Shown: positions 1 through 7,583 of the stretch, piece by piece
How the letters are laid out: each line of letters begins with the position of its first letter
Position numbering within the stretch: position 1 is the first letter of the stretch
Source: an uncultured bacterium
Lineage (GTDB): Bacteria; Bacillota; Clostridia; Lachnospirales; Lachnospiraceae
Direction: 5' to 3'
Length of the DNA stretch: 15,565 bases
NCBI GenBank assembly: GCA_947088515.1
Contig: CAMUHA010000062.1
Coordinates: forward strand, 1 to 15,565
Made by a program: the position numbers and the translations under genes
The notes under the pieces: generated by a model
The model's database searches: none
What the model was told of the DNA's origin: nothing
Seen by the model: the letters and a program-made list of their open reading frames with translations, nothing else

Positions 1-713
1 TGACAGGGATGAATGTGTTTAACCGTAAAAGCGGTGAGTTTGAATTGAGGAAAGGGCCGGTATTTACCAATATTCTTCTGGCAGATGAGATTAACAGGGC
101 AACGCCCCGGACCCAGTCAGGGCTTTTGGAATGTATGGAAGAGAGGCAGGTAACAATTGATGGGGAAAGCATGAAACTTGGGAATCCTTTTTTTGTTATT
201 GCAACCCAGAATCCAGTGGAAACGGCAGGAACCTTCCCTCTGCCGGAAGCGCAGCTGGACCGCTTTATGATGAAGCTGTCCCTTGGACTCCCAGGAAGAG
301 AAGAAGAACTTTCGATTATGGACCGGTTTATGCGGGAAGACCCTTTTGAAGAACTTATGCCGGCAGTGGACCTGTCACAGCTTTTGGAGATGAAGGAAGT
401 GGTAAAACATGTTTTTGTCCATCAGGAAATGGAAAAATATATGGTGGAGATTGTGGCGGCTACAAGAGAAAATGGACGGGTGGTTATGGGGGTAAGCCCA
501 AGGGGAACCTTGGCGTTGCTGCGTGGAGTAAAGGCTTACGCTGCCCTGTTGGGAAGAAATTATTGTATTCCAGATGATGTAAAGCATCTGGCAGCGCCAG
601 TGCTGGCACACCGGATAAAATTAAGCTATGGCTATCAGGGTGAGGTGGAGGCAAAAGCTTTGATTGAGCAAATTATAGAGGAAACGAAAGTGCCTTCAGA
701 AAACTTTGGATAA
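1..713 (+). CDS. MoxR-family AAA+ ATPase, C-terminal part (5' truncated by window edge)
   Basis: This is the C-terminal two thirds of a MoxR-type AAA+ ATPase, a chaperone-like ATPase that usually acts with von Willebrand-type or DUF58 partners. The frame is open to the window edge (codons from base 3), so the ATG at 9 is probably internal and the Walker A loop lies upstream. Visible motifs are Walker B (LLADEINRA, with TPRTQSGLLE after it), the sensor-1 stretch ATQNPVETAGTFPLPEAQ followed by LDRF, and the sensor-2 region GVSPRGTLALLRG. All are typical of MoxR and look intact. A DUF58 gene follows 30 bases downstream, the standard MoxR operon arrangement. The family call is secure; the physiological substrate is unknown. 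Confidence 0.95.
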   Translation, partial: TGMNVFNRKSGEFELRKGPVFTNILLADEINRATPRTQSGLLECMEERQVTIDGESMKLGNPFFVIATQNPVETAGTFPLPEAQLDRFMMKLSLGLPGREEELSIMDRFMREDPFEELMPAVDLSQLLEMKEVVKHVFVHQEMEKYMVEIVAATRENGRVVMGVSPRGTLALLRGVKAYAALLGRNYCIPDDVKHLAAPVLAHRIKLSYGYQGEVEAKALIEQIIEETKVPSENFG

Positions 714-743
714 CAGGGGGCCTGCAAGGAGCAGGGGTATAGT

Positions 744-1868
744 ATGTTAATTATTTTTGCGGCGCTACTGGGGGGAGGTATATTTCTTGCCCAGAGAATT
801 TTATATGCCCGCTGGTGGGATAAAGGGGTCAGTGTGACCCTGCAATTTGAAAGAGAGATGGTGCGGGCAGGGGAATCAGTAAAACTTTCAGAGATTGTGG
901 AAAATTATAAGAAACTGCCTTTGTCATCTTTAAAAGTTAAGTTCCAGTGTTCCCGTTACTTGGTTTTTGCAGACTGCCAGAATGGAATGGTTACGGATAG
1001 ATATTATAGAAATGACCTTTTTACGATTATGCCTTACCAGCGGATTACCAGAACCCATCAGATTACCTGCCCCAGAAGAGGGTATTTTGGCATAGAGGGA
1101 ATTGATTTGGTGGGAGCGGATTTGTTTTTTTCGGAGGAGCTGACTGCGGAAAGGGAGAGCAGCGCTTTCCTGTATGTGGCGCCAAAGATTCTTTCCAAAC
1201 AGGGACTTGCACCAGCTTTCCGGAAAATAAACGGAGAGATTGCAGCGAAAAGATATGAATTGGAGGATGCGTTTACTTTAAGGGGAATCAGGGACTATGA
1301 GCCTTATGATGAAATGAAAAGGATTAACTGGAAGGCAACGGCAAAGACAAATGAACTGAAGGTAAATGAGCGGGATTATACAACAATAAGCAGTGTAAGA
1401 ATATTCATGAATTTGAAAGATACCAGTATTCTGAAAAGTCAGGAGCTGGTGGAGATGAGTATTTGTATCTGTGCATCTCTTGTACAGGAATTTTTGTATC
1501 AGGGGATTGTGGTCAGTATCTTTGCAAATGGGACGGACTGTGTTACAGGAGAGAGCCTTTGCATGGAGGGGATGAATGGACCAGCTTGTCTGGACACGGT
1601 ATATAAGGCATTAGCCAGGCTGGATTTAGAGTCACAAATGCCAGTTTTTGGTGATTGCCTGGGAAGAAAGCTGTTTGAAGAAAACTCTCTTTATACAGTT
1701 TTTATTTCTCATGACAGACATGAAGATTATATGGAGCTTATAAGAAGATATCAAAAGAGAGCGGGCGATGGATTTGCCATAATCTGTCCAGTGGAGGATG
1801 CTTCTGAAAATCGGCCTGTGACAGGGCTGGAAGATAAAATCATATATCTGTGTGAAGACAGAGGATAA
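744..1868 (+). CDS. DUF58 domain-containing protein, MoxR partner
   Basis: A 374-residue DUF58 protein. Residues 1-20 form one hydrophobic segment (LIIFAALLGGGIFLAQRILY), a probable membrane anchor. A beta-rich region follows, with the DUF58 signature at about residues 185-215: RGIRDYEPYDEMKRINWKAT, then AKTNELKVNERD. This matches the family pattern G-R-x-Y-x-P-x-D-x-x-R-x-I-x-W-K, although the usual Gly before Asp is Tyr here. The C-terminal third resembles a vWA-like fold. An AAGGAG at 726-731 and a GGGG run at 734-737 precede the ATG. The gene lies between the MoxR ATPase and the membrane protein whose reading begins near its stop codon, so the three are probably co-transcribed. DUF58 proteins are thought to work with MoxR ATPases in envelope or stress functions; the molecular role is not established. 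Confidence 0.92.
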   Translation: MLIIFAALLGGGIFLAQRILYARWWDKGVSVTLQFEREMVRAGESVKLSEIVENYKKLPLSSLKVKFQCSRYLVFADCQNGMVTDRYYRNDLFTIMPYQRITRTHQITCPRRGYFGIEGIDLVGADLFFSEELTAERESSAFLYVAPKILSKQGLAPAFRKINGEIAAKRYELEDAFTLRGIRDYEPYDEMKRINWKATAKTNELKVNERDYTTISSVRIFMNLKDTSILKSQELVEMSICICASLVQEFLYQGIVVSIFANGTDCVTGESLCMEGMNGPACLDTVYKALARLDLESQMPVFGDCLGRKLFEENSLYTVFISHDRHEDYMELIRRYQKRAGDGFAIICPVEDASENRPVTGLEDKIIYLCEDRG

Positions 1869-1899
1869 GTTACCTGAAAAGGAAGGGTGTGAGCGTTCT

Positions 1900-3186
1900 A
1901 TGAACCGGAAAATAGAAGCGGTAAAAAATGGCATTGCGGAAGTGATTAATTATCTGATTTTATTTGCTGTGGGAGTTATTATTCAGGCGGATTTTACAAA
2001 GGCAGGACCAGACTTTGCAGGGATTATCACAGCAGGACTTATTCCTTTGTTCTTCTGGCAGGTTAGGGAAAGATGTGGAAAATTCTGGCTGTTTCTGTTG
2101 CTGCATTTGCTGCCATGGGGAATTTTCCTGCTGCTTTATAAGGAAAACACTGCACAGAAAGTATGGCTGTTTCTGGCACTTATGCTGTTAACTGGGATGA
2201 GCTTTAGGAAAAAGCTGAAAGACAGTGATATGGGGACAGAGGCAATTCACCCGGTATTTGCTGCATGTGTGATCTGGGTTTTGTACCTGACAGACGGAAG
2301 GATGAGCGGCGGAAAATGGGGAGAGCTTTTGCTATATACTGGTACGGGATTTGCGGCGGGATATTTTCTGCGCTATTTTCTGCACAGGTTTCTCCGATAT
2401 ATGGATGTCAACAGCCGTACCACTGAAAATATTCCAGCTGGTCATGTATTTGGCAGTGCGGTAATGCTGGCTGGGGGGTTTACGGCTGGCGCTGCTGGGA
2501 TAATGATTTTTGGAAGCAGCCGGGCGCTGACGGATTGCATTGGGGAAGCTATCTGGGGGCTGATTACCCGTTTTCTTACCTTTTTGGTTTCACTGCTTTT
2601 AAAAGAAACGCCAAAAGAGGAAGAATCTGTTTGGGGGGAGGGGGCGCCGGATGCTGGAGCGGGTTTCTATCCAGAGCCGGGGGAACCCTCTCTAATAGCG
2701 CAAATATTGGAAGCGATTGTGGAATTTGCTGTGATATTGGGGTTTCTTGCACTGGCCGCGCTGGCGATTGTTGCGCTCATAAGGCTGATTAGAGAGGTTT
2801 TTGGCAGGAGGCGGGAAAATCAGGAAAGGGAGGATGGACATAGCAGGGATTTAGTGGAAAAGCTTGAAAAAAGGAAAAAAAGGCAGAAGGATGAGGGAGA
2901 AACATTTTTGTCCCGTGTTGGGAAAGCCATGTCGCCGGAAGAGAGAATCCGGCGTATTTACCGGAAAACGCTGGAGAGAGAATTGGCTTTCCGGAAACAT
3001 GAAAAAAAGATGAGGATTCCAGAGGGCGCCACACCCAGGGAATGCTGCCGGGAGCTGTTTCCGGAACATGGACAGTCGGCCTTTGCTTTTGCCTGCCTTT
3101 ATGAAAAAGCCCGCTATGGCAACGGATTGTGCAGCGGAGAGGATGTGAAAAGGGCAAGAAAGCTGTCGGAAGAGTTTCACAGATAA
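1900..3186 (+). CDS. Polytopic membrane protein, TgpA-like scaffold with DUF4129-type C-terminus but no transglutaminase core
   Basis: I start this gene at the ATG at 1900 (428 residues), because AGGAAGG at 1880-1886 precedes it. The in-frame GTG at 1852 lies inside the DUF58 gene and has no ribosome binding site. About seven hydrophobic segments fill residues 14-220. A short polar loop follows (235-265, acidic then Gly/Pro-rich), then a long membrane helix at about 267-300. A charged cytoplasmic region ends in a DUF4129-like domain (about 345-428) with TPRECCRELF and LYEKARYGN. In the usual third gene of MoxR/DUF58 operons (DUF3488, transglutaminase core, DUF4129) a transglutaminase domain sits where the short loop is here. 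I see no Cys-His-Asp transglutaminase motifs. The DUF4129 assignment is by pattern and position; function is unknown. Confidence 0.75.
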   Translation: MNRKIEAVKNGIAEVINYLILFAVGVIIQADFTKAGPDFAGIITAGLIPLFFWQVRERCGKFWLFLLLHLLPWGIFLLLYKENTAQKVWLFLALMLLTGMSFRKKLKDSDMGTEAIHPVFAACVIWVLYLTDGRMSGGKWGELLLYTGTGFAAGYFLRYFLHRFLRYMDVNSRTTENIPAGHVFGSAVMLAGGFTAGAAGIMIFGSSRALTDCIGEAIWGLITRFLTFLVSLLLKETPKEEESVWGEGAPDAGAGFYPEPGEPSLIAQILEAIVEFAVILGFLALAALAIVALIRLIREVFGRRRENQEREDGHSRDLVEKLEKRKKRQKDEGETFLSRVGKAMSPEERIRRIYRKTLERELAFRKHEKKMRIPEGATPRECCRELFPEHGQSAFAFACLYEKARYGNGLCSGEDVKRARKLSEEFHR

Positions 3187-3234
3187 GGAAAAGAAAGCAT
3201 ATGATAGCTGTAAAGAAGTAAGGAAGTTATCTCT

Positions 3235-3624
3235 ATGTATGAACGAAAGGTATTGCCCTTTTATATGACATATCCGCTGCCTATGTATTATCAGGAAGAA
3301 GATTCGATTATCAGGGATTTGGAATACCTGCAGCAGATGTACCCGGCGCAGGCGAAGCGGTATCAGAAAATAATAAGCAGTATTCTTGATAAACTGGATT
3401 ATGAAGGCAGTATGATTTATGATGAATACCCGGATAAGTGGCAGATTTACAAGCTGTCCAGGGATATATTGGACAGAATTAAAAGAGAAGAAGAAAAAAA
3501 CAAAACGCAGGACGGGGATATACCGGAAAAGTGGGAATGGCTTGGAGATATGGTCCAAATTTTGTTGTTCTATGAGATTTATAAAAGAAGGCATAATATC
3601 AAAAGGGGCATACTGCGATTCTGA
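3235..3624 (+). CDS. Hypothetical protein, 129 aa
   Basis: I do not recognise this protein. It is 129 residues, charged and probably soluble and mainly helical, with no signal peptide or clear membrane helix. It has many aromatic residues at the N-terminus (YMTYPLPMYYQ), a helical centre (LEYLQQMYPAQAKRYQKIIS), the segment LDYEGSMIYDEYPDKW and a basic C-terminus (YKRRHNIKRGILRF). AAGGAAG at 3220-3226 lies about 8 bases before the ATG. It starts 48 bases after the membrane-protein gene on the same strand, so it may be the last gene of the MoxR operon. It looks like a real gene rather than a shadow because of its position, ribosome binding site and protein-like composition. No function can be assigned. 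Confidence 0.75.
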   Translation: MYERKVLPFYMTYPLPMYYQEEDSIIRDLEYLQQMYPAQAKRYQKIISSILDKLDYEGSMIYDEYPDKWQIYKLSRDILDRIKREEEKNKTQDGDIPEKWEWLGDMVQILLFYEIYKRRHNIKRGILRF

Positions 3625-3660
3625 TAAATTTTTAGTTGTGGTTTTGGGGGTAAATAAGTA

Positions 3661-3695
3661 AAATATAGTCATGACGTAAAGTTGTGGCTATATTT
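3661..3695 (+). other. 11-bp stem hairpin in the methyltransferase leader
   Basis: Bases 3661-3671 (AAATATAGTCA) pair with 3685-3695 (TGGCTATATTT) over 11 positions with one G-T wobble, leaving a 13-base loop. No clean T run follows, so it is not a classical terminator. It lies between the 129-aa gene and the methyltransferase ribosome binding site. A weak promoter-like pair, TTGTGG (3636-3641) and TAAAAT (3659-3664) with 17-base spacing, would place the hairpin at the 5' end of a transcript. It could stabilise the mRNA or be a weak terminator of the previous operon. Confidence 0.4.
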
Positions 3696-3713
3696 GTATG
3701 CGGAGAAATAGTG

Positions 3714-4862
3714 ATGAAAAAGTTAAATGAGGAATTGTCCAACTTCTTGTCGGACAGGCTGTATCAGATAGTAATTAGCAGTCCCAGAAAAAAAGAGGGG
3801 GCTTTAAAAATAAAGATCCGTCCCGTTGTGGTAAAAGGAGAGATTTGCTTTCAGGAAACTACATTGAGGGGGAGTCAGGTTTTTCATAAAAATTATGATA
3901 AAGAAAGTATGATGTCTGTAATTCTTTCTTATATGGAGCAGGACTTTAAGCAGCTTGAGGGAGAGAGTATGGATGAAACGCTGCATGTGCTGGTAAGTAA
4001 AAAGGGAAATATGATGATAAAAAGAAAGAAAAGGAAAGAGACAGGGCAGGCCTTTCTGCCGGATATGTCCCACAACCGATTCAAAAACTATATTTTAAGG
4101 GAGGATGTGCCAGTTCCTTTTTTATTTGACCTTGGGGTACAGACGCAGGAGGGAAAGGTTATACGTTCCAAATATGATAAATTCAGGCAGATTAACCGTT
4201 TTTTGGAATTTGTGGAGGATATTTTGCCTACACTAAAAAGGGAAGAGCCAATTCATATTGTGGATTTTGGGTGCGGGAAATCATACCTGACTTTTGCCCT
4301 GTATTATTATTTACATGAACTTAAGGGGCTTGATGTGTGCATCAGCGGGCTGGATTTAAAGGCTGATGTTATTAAAAAGTGCAGCTATTTGGCAGAAAAA
4401 TATGGATATGAAAATCTGCATTTTTATCAGGGAGATATCAGCGCCTTTGATAAAGCAGATAAAGTGGATATGGTGGTCACACTTCATGCCTGTGACACAG
4501 CAACAGACTTTGCAATAAAAAAGGCCATTGACTGGAGAGCAGAGGTGATTTTTACGGTACCCTGCTGTCAGCACGAGGTGAATGGGCAGATTGAAAGCCA
4601 GCTGCTTGCACCTGTTCTTAAGTACGGAATTTTAAAGGAAAGGATTTCCGCCCTTATTACAGATGGGATTCGTGCCGGACTGCTGGAGGAAGCCGGGTAT
4701 GACACACAAGTGCTGGAATTTATTGATATGGAACATACGCCTAAGAATATACTGATAAGAGCAGTAAAAAGGCAGAAGAAGAGAAAGGAAAGCGGGGAGA
4801 ATGAAATCCTGCGTATGACAAATGCTCTGGGGGTAAAAACCACTTTGCAGAAGCTTATATAA
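3714..4862 (+). CDS. Class I SAM-dependent methyltransferase, Methyltransf_32 type
   Basis: A 382-residue methyltransferase. I choose the ATG at 3714 because GGAGA at 3702-3706 is well placed before it; the in-frame GTG at 3684 falls in the right arm of the leader hairpin. Residues 1-150 form a basic N-terminal region that may bind nucleic acid. The Rossmann core follows, with SAM motif I IHIVDFGCGKSYLTFALYYY, an acidic residue after strand 2 (SGLDLKADV), then QGDIS, VVTLHACDTATD and VPCCQHEV. The HACD and PCC motifs recall the Methyltransf_32 family (METTL25/RRNAD1-like), several members of which are linked to RNA modification. An RNA substrate is inference. The protein ends with a basic tail. 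An A/T-only inverted repeat just after the stop (about 4862-4884) could be a weak terminator. Confidence 0.85.
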   Translation: MKKLNEELSNFLSDRLYQIVISSPRKKEGALKIKIRPVVVKGEICFQETTLRGSQVFHKNYDKESMMSVILSYMEQDFKQLEGESMDETLHVLVSKKGNMMIKRKKRKETGQAFLPDMSHNRFKNYILREDVPVPFLFDLGVQTQEGKVIRSKYDKFRQINRFLEFVEDILPTLKREEPIHIVDFGCGKSYLTFALYYYLHELKGLDVCISGLDLKADVIKKCSYLAEKYGYENLHFYQGDISAFDKADKVDMVVTLHACDTATDFAIKKAIDWRAEVIFTVPCCQHEVNGQIESQLLAPVLKYGILKERISALITDGIRAGLLEEAGYDTQVLEFIDMEHTPKNILIRAVKRQKKRKESGENEILRMTNALGVKTTLQKLI

Positions 4863-4941
4863 AAATTTAGAGCTGAAATTTTTGGCAGACAAATTTGTGC
4901 TGACTCCCCAATTTGCAGGTGTTGGCAGCATGGAGGATATT

Positions 4942-7476
4942 ATGAAAAAAATGATAATAAAGGGAGTCATTGTGGCGGCTGTCTTCTTTTTGACGGTATT
5001 TGTTGTCAGCAGTATTATGAATCAGGGAAATACTGACTTGACAATAGAAATGGAAAAAGCCACATTTCCTGTGGTTGCCGTGAAATATGAGGGATTGCGT
5101 CTCAATGAAATGCATGGCTATAAGGAAGCCATGGAGGTTAGTCAGATCCGGGAAAGCATCACGCCTTTATCACCTGGGAGAAAGATTACTTTGGAAATCC
5201 AGCCTTATGGGAGCGTTGTTTCGGAAGTTGCCTATGAAGTGAGAAGCCTGGATGGAGGACGGCTGATTGAAAATACACAGGTGGAGGCATTTAAACCAAC
5301 TAAGGAGGAGGTTTCGGTATCTTTTGGATTAAAGGACCTGATTGAGTCAAATAAGGAATATCTGCTGGTGGTTCTTCTTACACTGGAAGGAGGCAATCAA
5401 ATAAGGTATTATACCAGAGTGGTCAGCACAGAGGATTACTTTGTGGATGATAAAATCAGATATGTTTGTGACTTTTCTGATAAAACCTTTGACAAGGAAG
5501 CGGCAAAAGAGCTTACTATATATATGGAATCAAATGAGCAGGGGGATAACACGACTTATGGAAGGGTGGATATACACAGCAGCTTTAAGCAAATGACCTG
5601 GGGGGATTTGGCGGTAAAGCGCGAAAGCGGGGCAGATATTACTATTAAGGAACTAGGGACACAAACAGGTAGCTTTCTTCTGGATTATTATGTGTCTTTA
5701 CCTGAGGGAAAAGGAAAGAATTATTACAAGGTCAGGGAATTCTACCGTGTACGCCATACCGCAGACAGAATGTATCTTCTGGACTTTGAAAGAACCATGG
5801 ACCAAATGTTTGACGCAACGGGAAATGTATATGCCAATAATAAGATTATGCTGGGCATTGTCAGTGAGGATGTGCCCCTAATGGAAAGCGATGGGGGAAA
5901 CAATCTTGCATTTATCACGGGAAACCGTCTGTACAGTTATAACATTATGGATAACAAGATGGCCCTTTTGTTTAGTTTTTATGATAAGAACAATATGGAT
6001 GAAAGAACTCTTTATGATGGGCATGAGATGAAAATTCTTCATGTGGATGAGGGAGGTAATGTTACATTTCTGGTTTATGGTTACATGAACAGAGGACGTC
6101 ATGAAGGGGAAGTGGGAATAAGTGTATATTTTTATGATAATACAGTTAACACCTTAGAGGAGCTAATATATATTCCCTGCAGGGACTCACAGGAGCTATT
6201 AATTGAAGAGGTAGAGCAGCTATCATATATTAACAGGAACAGCATGTTTTATCTGAAATGGAAAGACCAGATTTATGGCATTAATGTTATGGACAGAACC
6301 TGTACGATAGTGGTGGAAAATCTGGCGGAAGGAAGCTGTAAGGTATCTGCAAGTAATAAGATGGCAGCATGGCAGAAAGAAGGGGAGTCGGGAAGAGGAA
6401 AAGAAATGGCGTTGATGAACCTGATTACCGGAAAGCAAAGAAGTATTCAGGCACAACCGGGAGAGGTAATTGCCCCCATTGGATTTATGGGGGAGGATAT
6501 GATTTATGGTATTGCAAGGGAACAGGATATTGTGACAGACTATGCAGGAAAAACAATTTTTCCCATGTACTGTGTGAAGATTGAAAATGAGTCAGAAGGC
6601 GTTCTCATGGTGTACCAGCAGGATAATGTTTATGTCACGCAGGGGAGGGTTAGCGGAAACCAGATTATTCTATCCAGAGTGGAAAAAACAGAGGATGGCG
6701 CTTATGCCGAAATTCCGGATGACCAGATTATGAATGCGGAGACAGAGGCGGTAAACAGGAATACCATTGAGACTGCCATAACAGAAAAATATGAAAAACT
6801 TACACAGATTGCACTTAAAGGCACTATTGACGCATCTGCCATGATGCACCTGACCCCCAGAGAGGTGTTGTTTGAAGGGGCCAGGAGCGTAACTCTTCCA
6901 GATATGGAAGAACAGGAAAAGAGATATTATGTTTATGGAAAATACGGAATAGAAGGAACATATGTAAATGAAGGAAGCGCTGTAAGCCATGCGGATAGTA
7001 TTTCAGGAGTAGTTACCAATGAACAGGGATATTATGTATGGCAAAAAGGCAACCGGAGCCTGTCCAATCAGATTATGGCCATACGGGGAGAGATGATGAC
7101 AGAAGAGAGAAATTCACTTTTTGTCTGTCTGGATACGCTGCTTTCTTATGAAGGTGTGGTAAGAAATTCCAAATATATGCTGGAAAGGGGGGAGTCAGTT
7201 CTCTCTCTGTTAAGGGAAAGTCTCCCAGACGCGGAGGTTCTCGACTTAACAGGCTGTACCCTGGATTCCGTTCTCTATTATGTAAATCAGGATATTCCTG
7301 TGCTGGTAATGCTGCGGGAAGGAGGCGCAGTTTTGCTGGTGGGATTCAATGAAAAAAATACAGTTGTTATGAATCCGGAAACAGGGACTGTTTATAAGGT
7401 TGGTATGAATGATTCCAGAGAGTGGTTTGAAAAAAACGGTAATTGCTTTATAACATATATTAGAAATAGTGATTAA
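4942..7476 (+). CDS. Membrane-anchored extracytoplasmic protein with beta-propeller-like middle and degenerate C39-like C-terminal domain
   Basis: Start chosen at the ATG at 4942, because GGAGG at 4932-4936 sits 5 bases upstream; the in-frame TTG at 4882 and ATG at 4930 lack such a site. The product is 844 residues. Residues 4-23 form one hydrophobic helix after a Lys-rich start, so the rest is probably outside the cell. The middle (about 300-650) has repeated patterns such as NRLYSYNIMDNKMALLFSF, DQIYGINVMDRT and EDMIYGIARE, suggesting beta-propeller blades. The C-terminus (about 690-840) resembles a peptidase C39-like fold, with VCLDTLLSYEG at 728-738, VLDLTGCTLDSVLYYVNQ, GGAVLLVGF at 794-802 and NP at 811-812. 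At the usual Cys position relative to LSYEG there is Ser725, and Ala796 replaces the usual His, so it is probably not an active peptidase. Function unknown; perhaps an envelope sensor or binding protein. Confidence 0.7.
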   Translation: MKKMIIKGVIVAAVFFLTVFVVSSIMNQGNTDLTIEMEKATFPVVAVKYEGLRLNEMHGYKEAMEVSQIRESITPLSPGRKITLEIQPYGSVVSEVAYEVRSLDGGRLIENTQVEAFKPTKEEVSVSFGLKDLIESNKEYLLVVLLTLEGGNQIRYYTRVVSTEDYFVDDKIRYVCDFSDKTFDKEAAKELTIYMESNEQGDNTTYGRVDIHSSFKQMTWGDLAVKRESGADITIKELGTQTGSFLLDYYVSLPEGKGKNYYKVREFYRVRHTADRMYLLDFERTMDQMFDATGNVYANNKIMLGIVSEDVPLMESDGGNNLAFITGNRLYSYNIMDNKMALLFSFYDKNNMDERTLYDGHEMKILHVDEGGNVTFLVYGYMNRGRHEGEVGISVYFYDNTVNTLEELIYIPCRDSQELLIEEVEQLSYINRNSMFYLKWKDQIYGINVMDRTCTIVVENLAEGSCKVSASNKMAAWQKEGESGRGKEMALMNLITGKQRSIQAQPGEVIAPIGFMGEDMIYGIAREQDIVTDYAGKTIFPMYCVKIENESEGVLMVYQQDNVYVTQGRVSGNQIILSRVEKTEDGAYAEIPDDQIMNAETEAVNRNTIETAITEKYEKLTQIALKGTIDASAMMHLTPREVLFEGARSVTLPDMEEQEKRYYVYGKYGIEGTYVNEGSAVSHADSISGVVTNEQGYYVWQKGNRSLSNQIMAIRGEMMTEERNSLFVCLDTLLSYEGVVRNSKYMLERGESVLSLLRESLPDAEVLDLTGCTLDSVLYYVNQDIPVLVMLREGGAVLLVGFNEKNTVVMNPETGTVYKVGMNDSREWFEKNGNCFITYIRNSD

Positions 7477-7487
7477 GGAGCAGTTTT

Positions 7488-7560
7488 GCGGTTTGCAACC
7501 AATAGTTGCCCCGCCTGAAACCAAAAATGGTGGCGCAACCAGAGTAAAAACAGTTATAAT
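7488..7560 (+). promoter_or_regulatory. Probable promoter and repeat-rich control region of the XRE/DUF4097 operon
   Basis: TATAAT at 7555-7560 lies 23 bases before the XRE start codon; no good -35 hexamer is visible. Upstream is an imperfect hairpin (7488-7514): GCGG, three bases, GCAAC, five bases, GTTGC, one base, CCGC. The motif GCAACCA occurs directly at 7495-7501 and again at 7535-7541, the second copy overlapping the expected -35 position. Repeated half-sites next to an XRE gene suggest an autoregulatory operator, but this is inference. Confidence 0.45.
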
Positions 7561-7583
7561 CAGAGTGTGGAAAGGAGTAAGAT

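Noticed and set aside
2851..3672. 273-codon minus-strand reading frame
   Set aside because: It is antisense to the membrane-protein gene and the 129-aa gene, has no ribosome binding site, and its Phe/Leu/Ser-rich sequence is typical of a shadow of A/G-rich coding strands.
4862..4941. Upstream TTG start (4882) for the 844-aa protein
   Set aside because: No ribosome binding site precedes it, and its first residues would come before a normal Lys-rich signal-anchor start at 4942, which has GGAGG.
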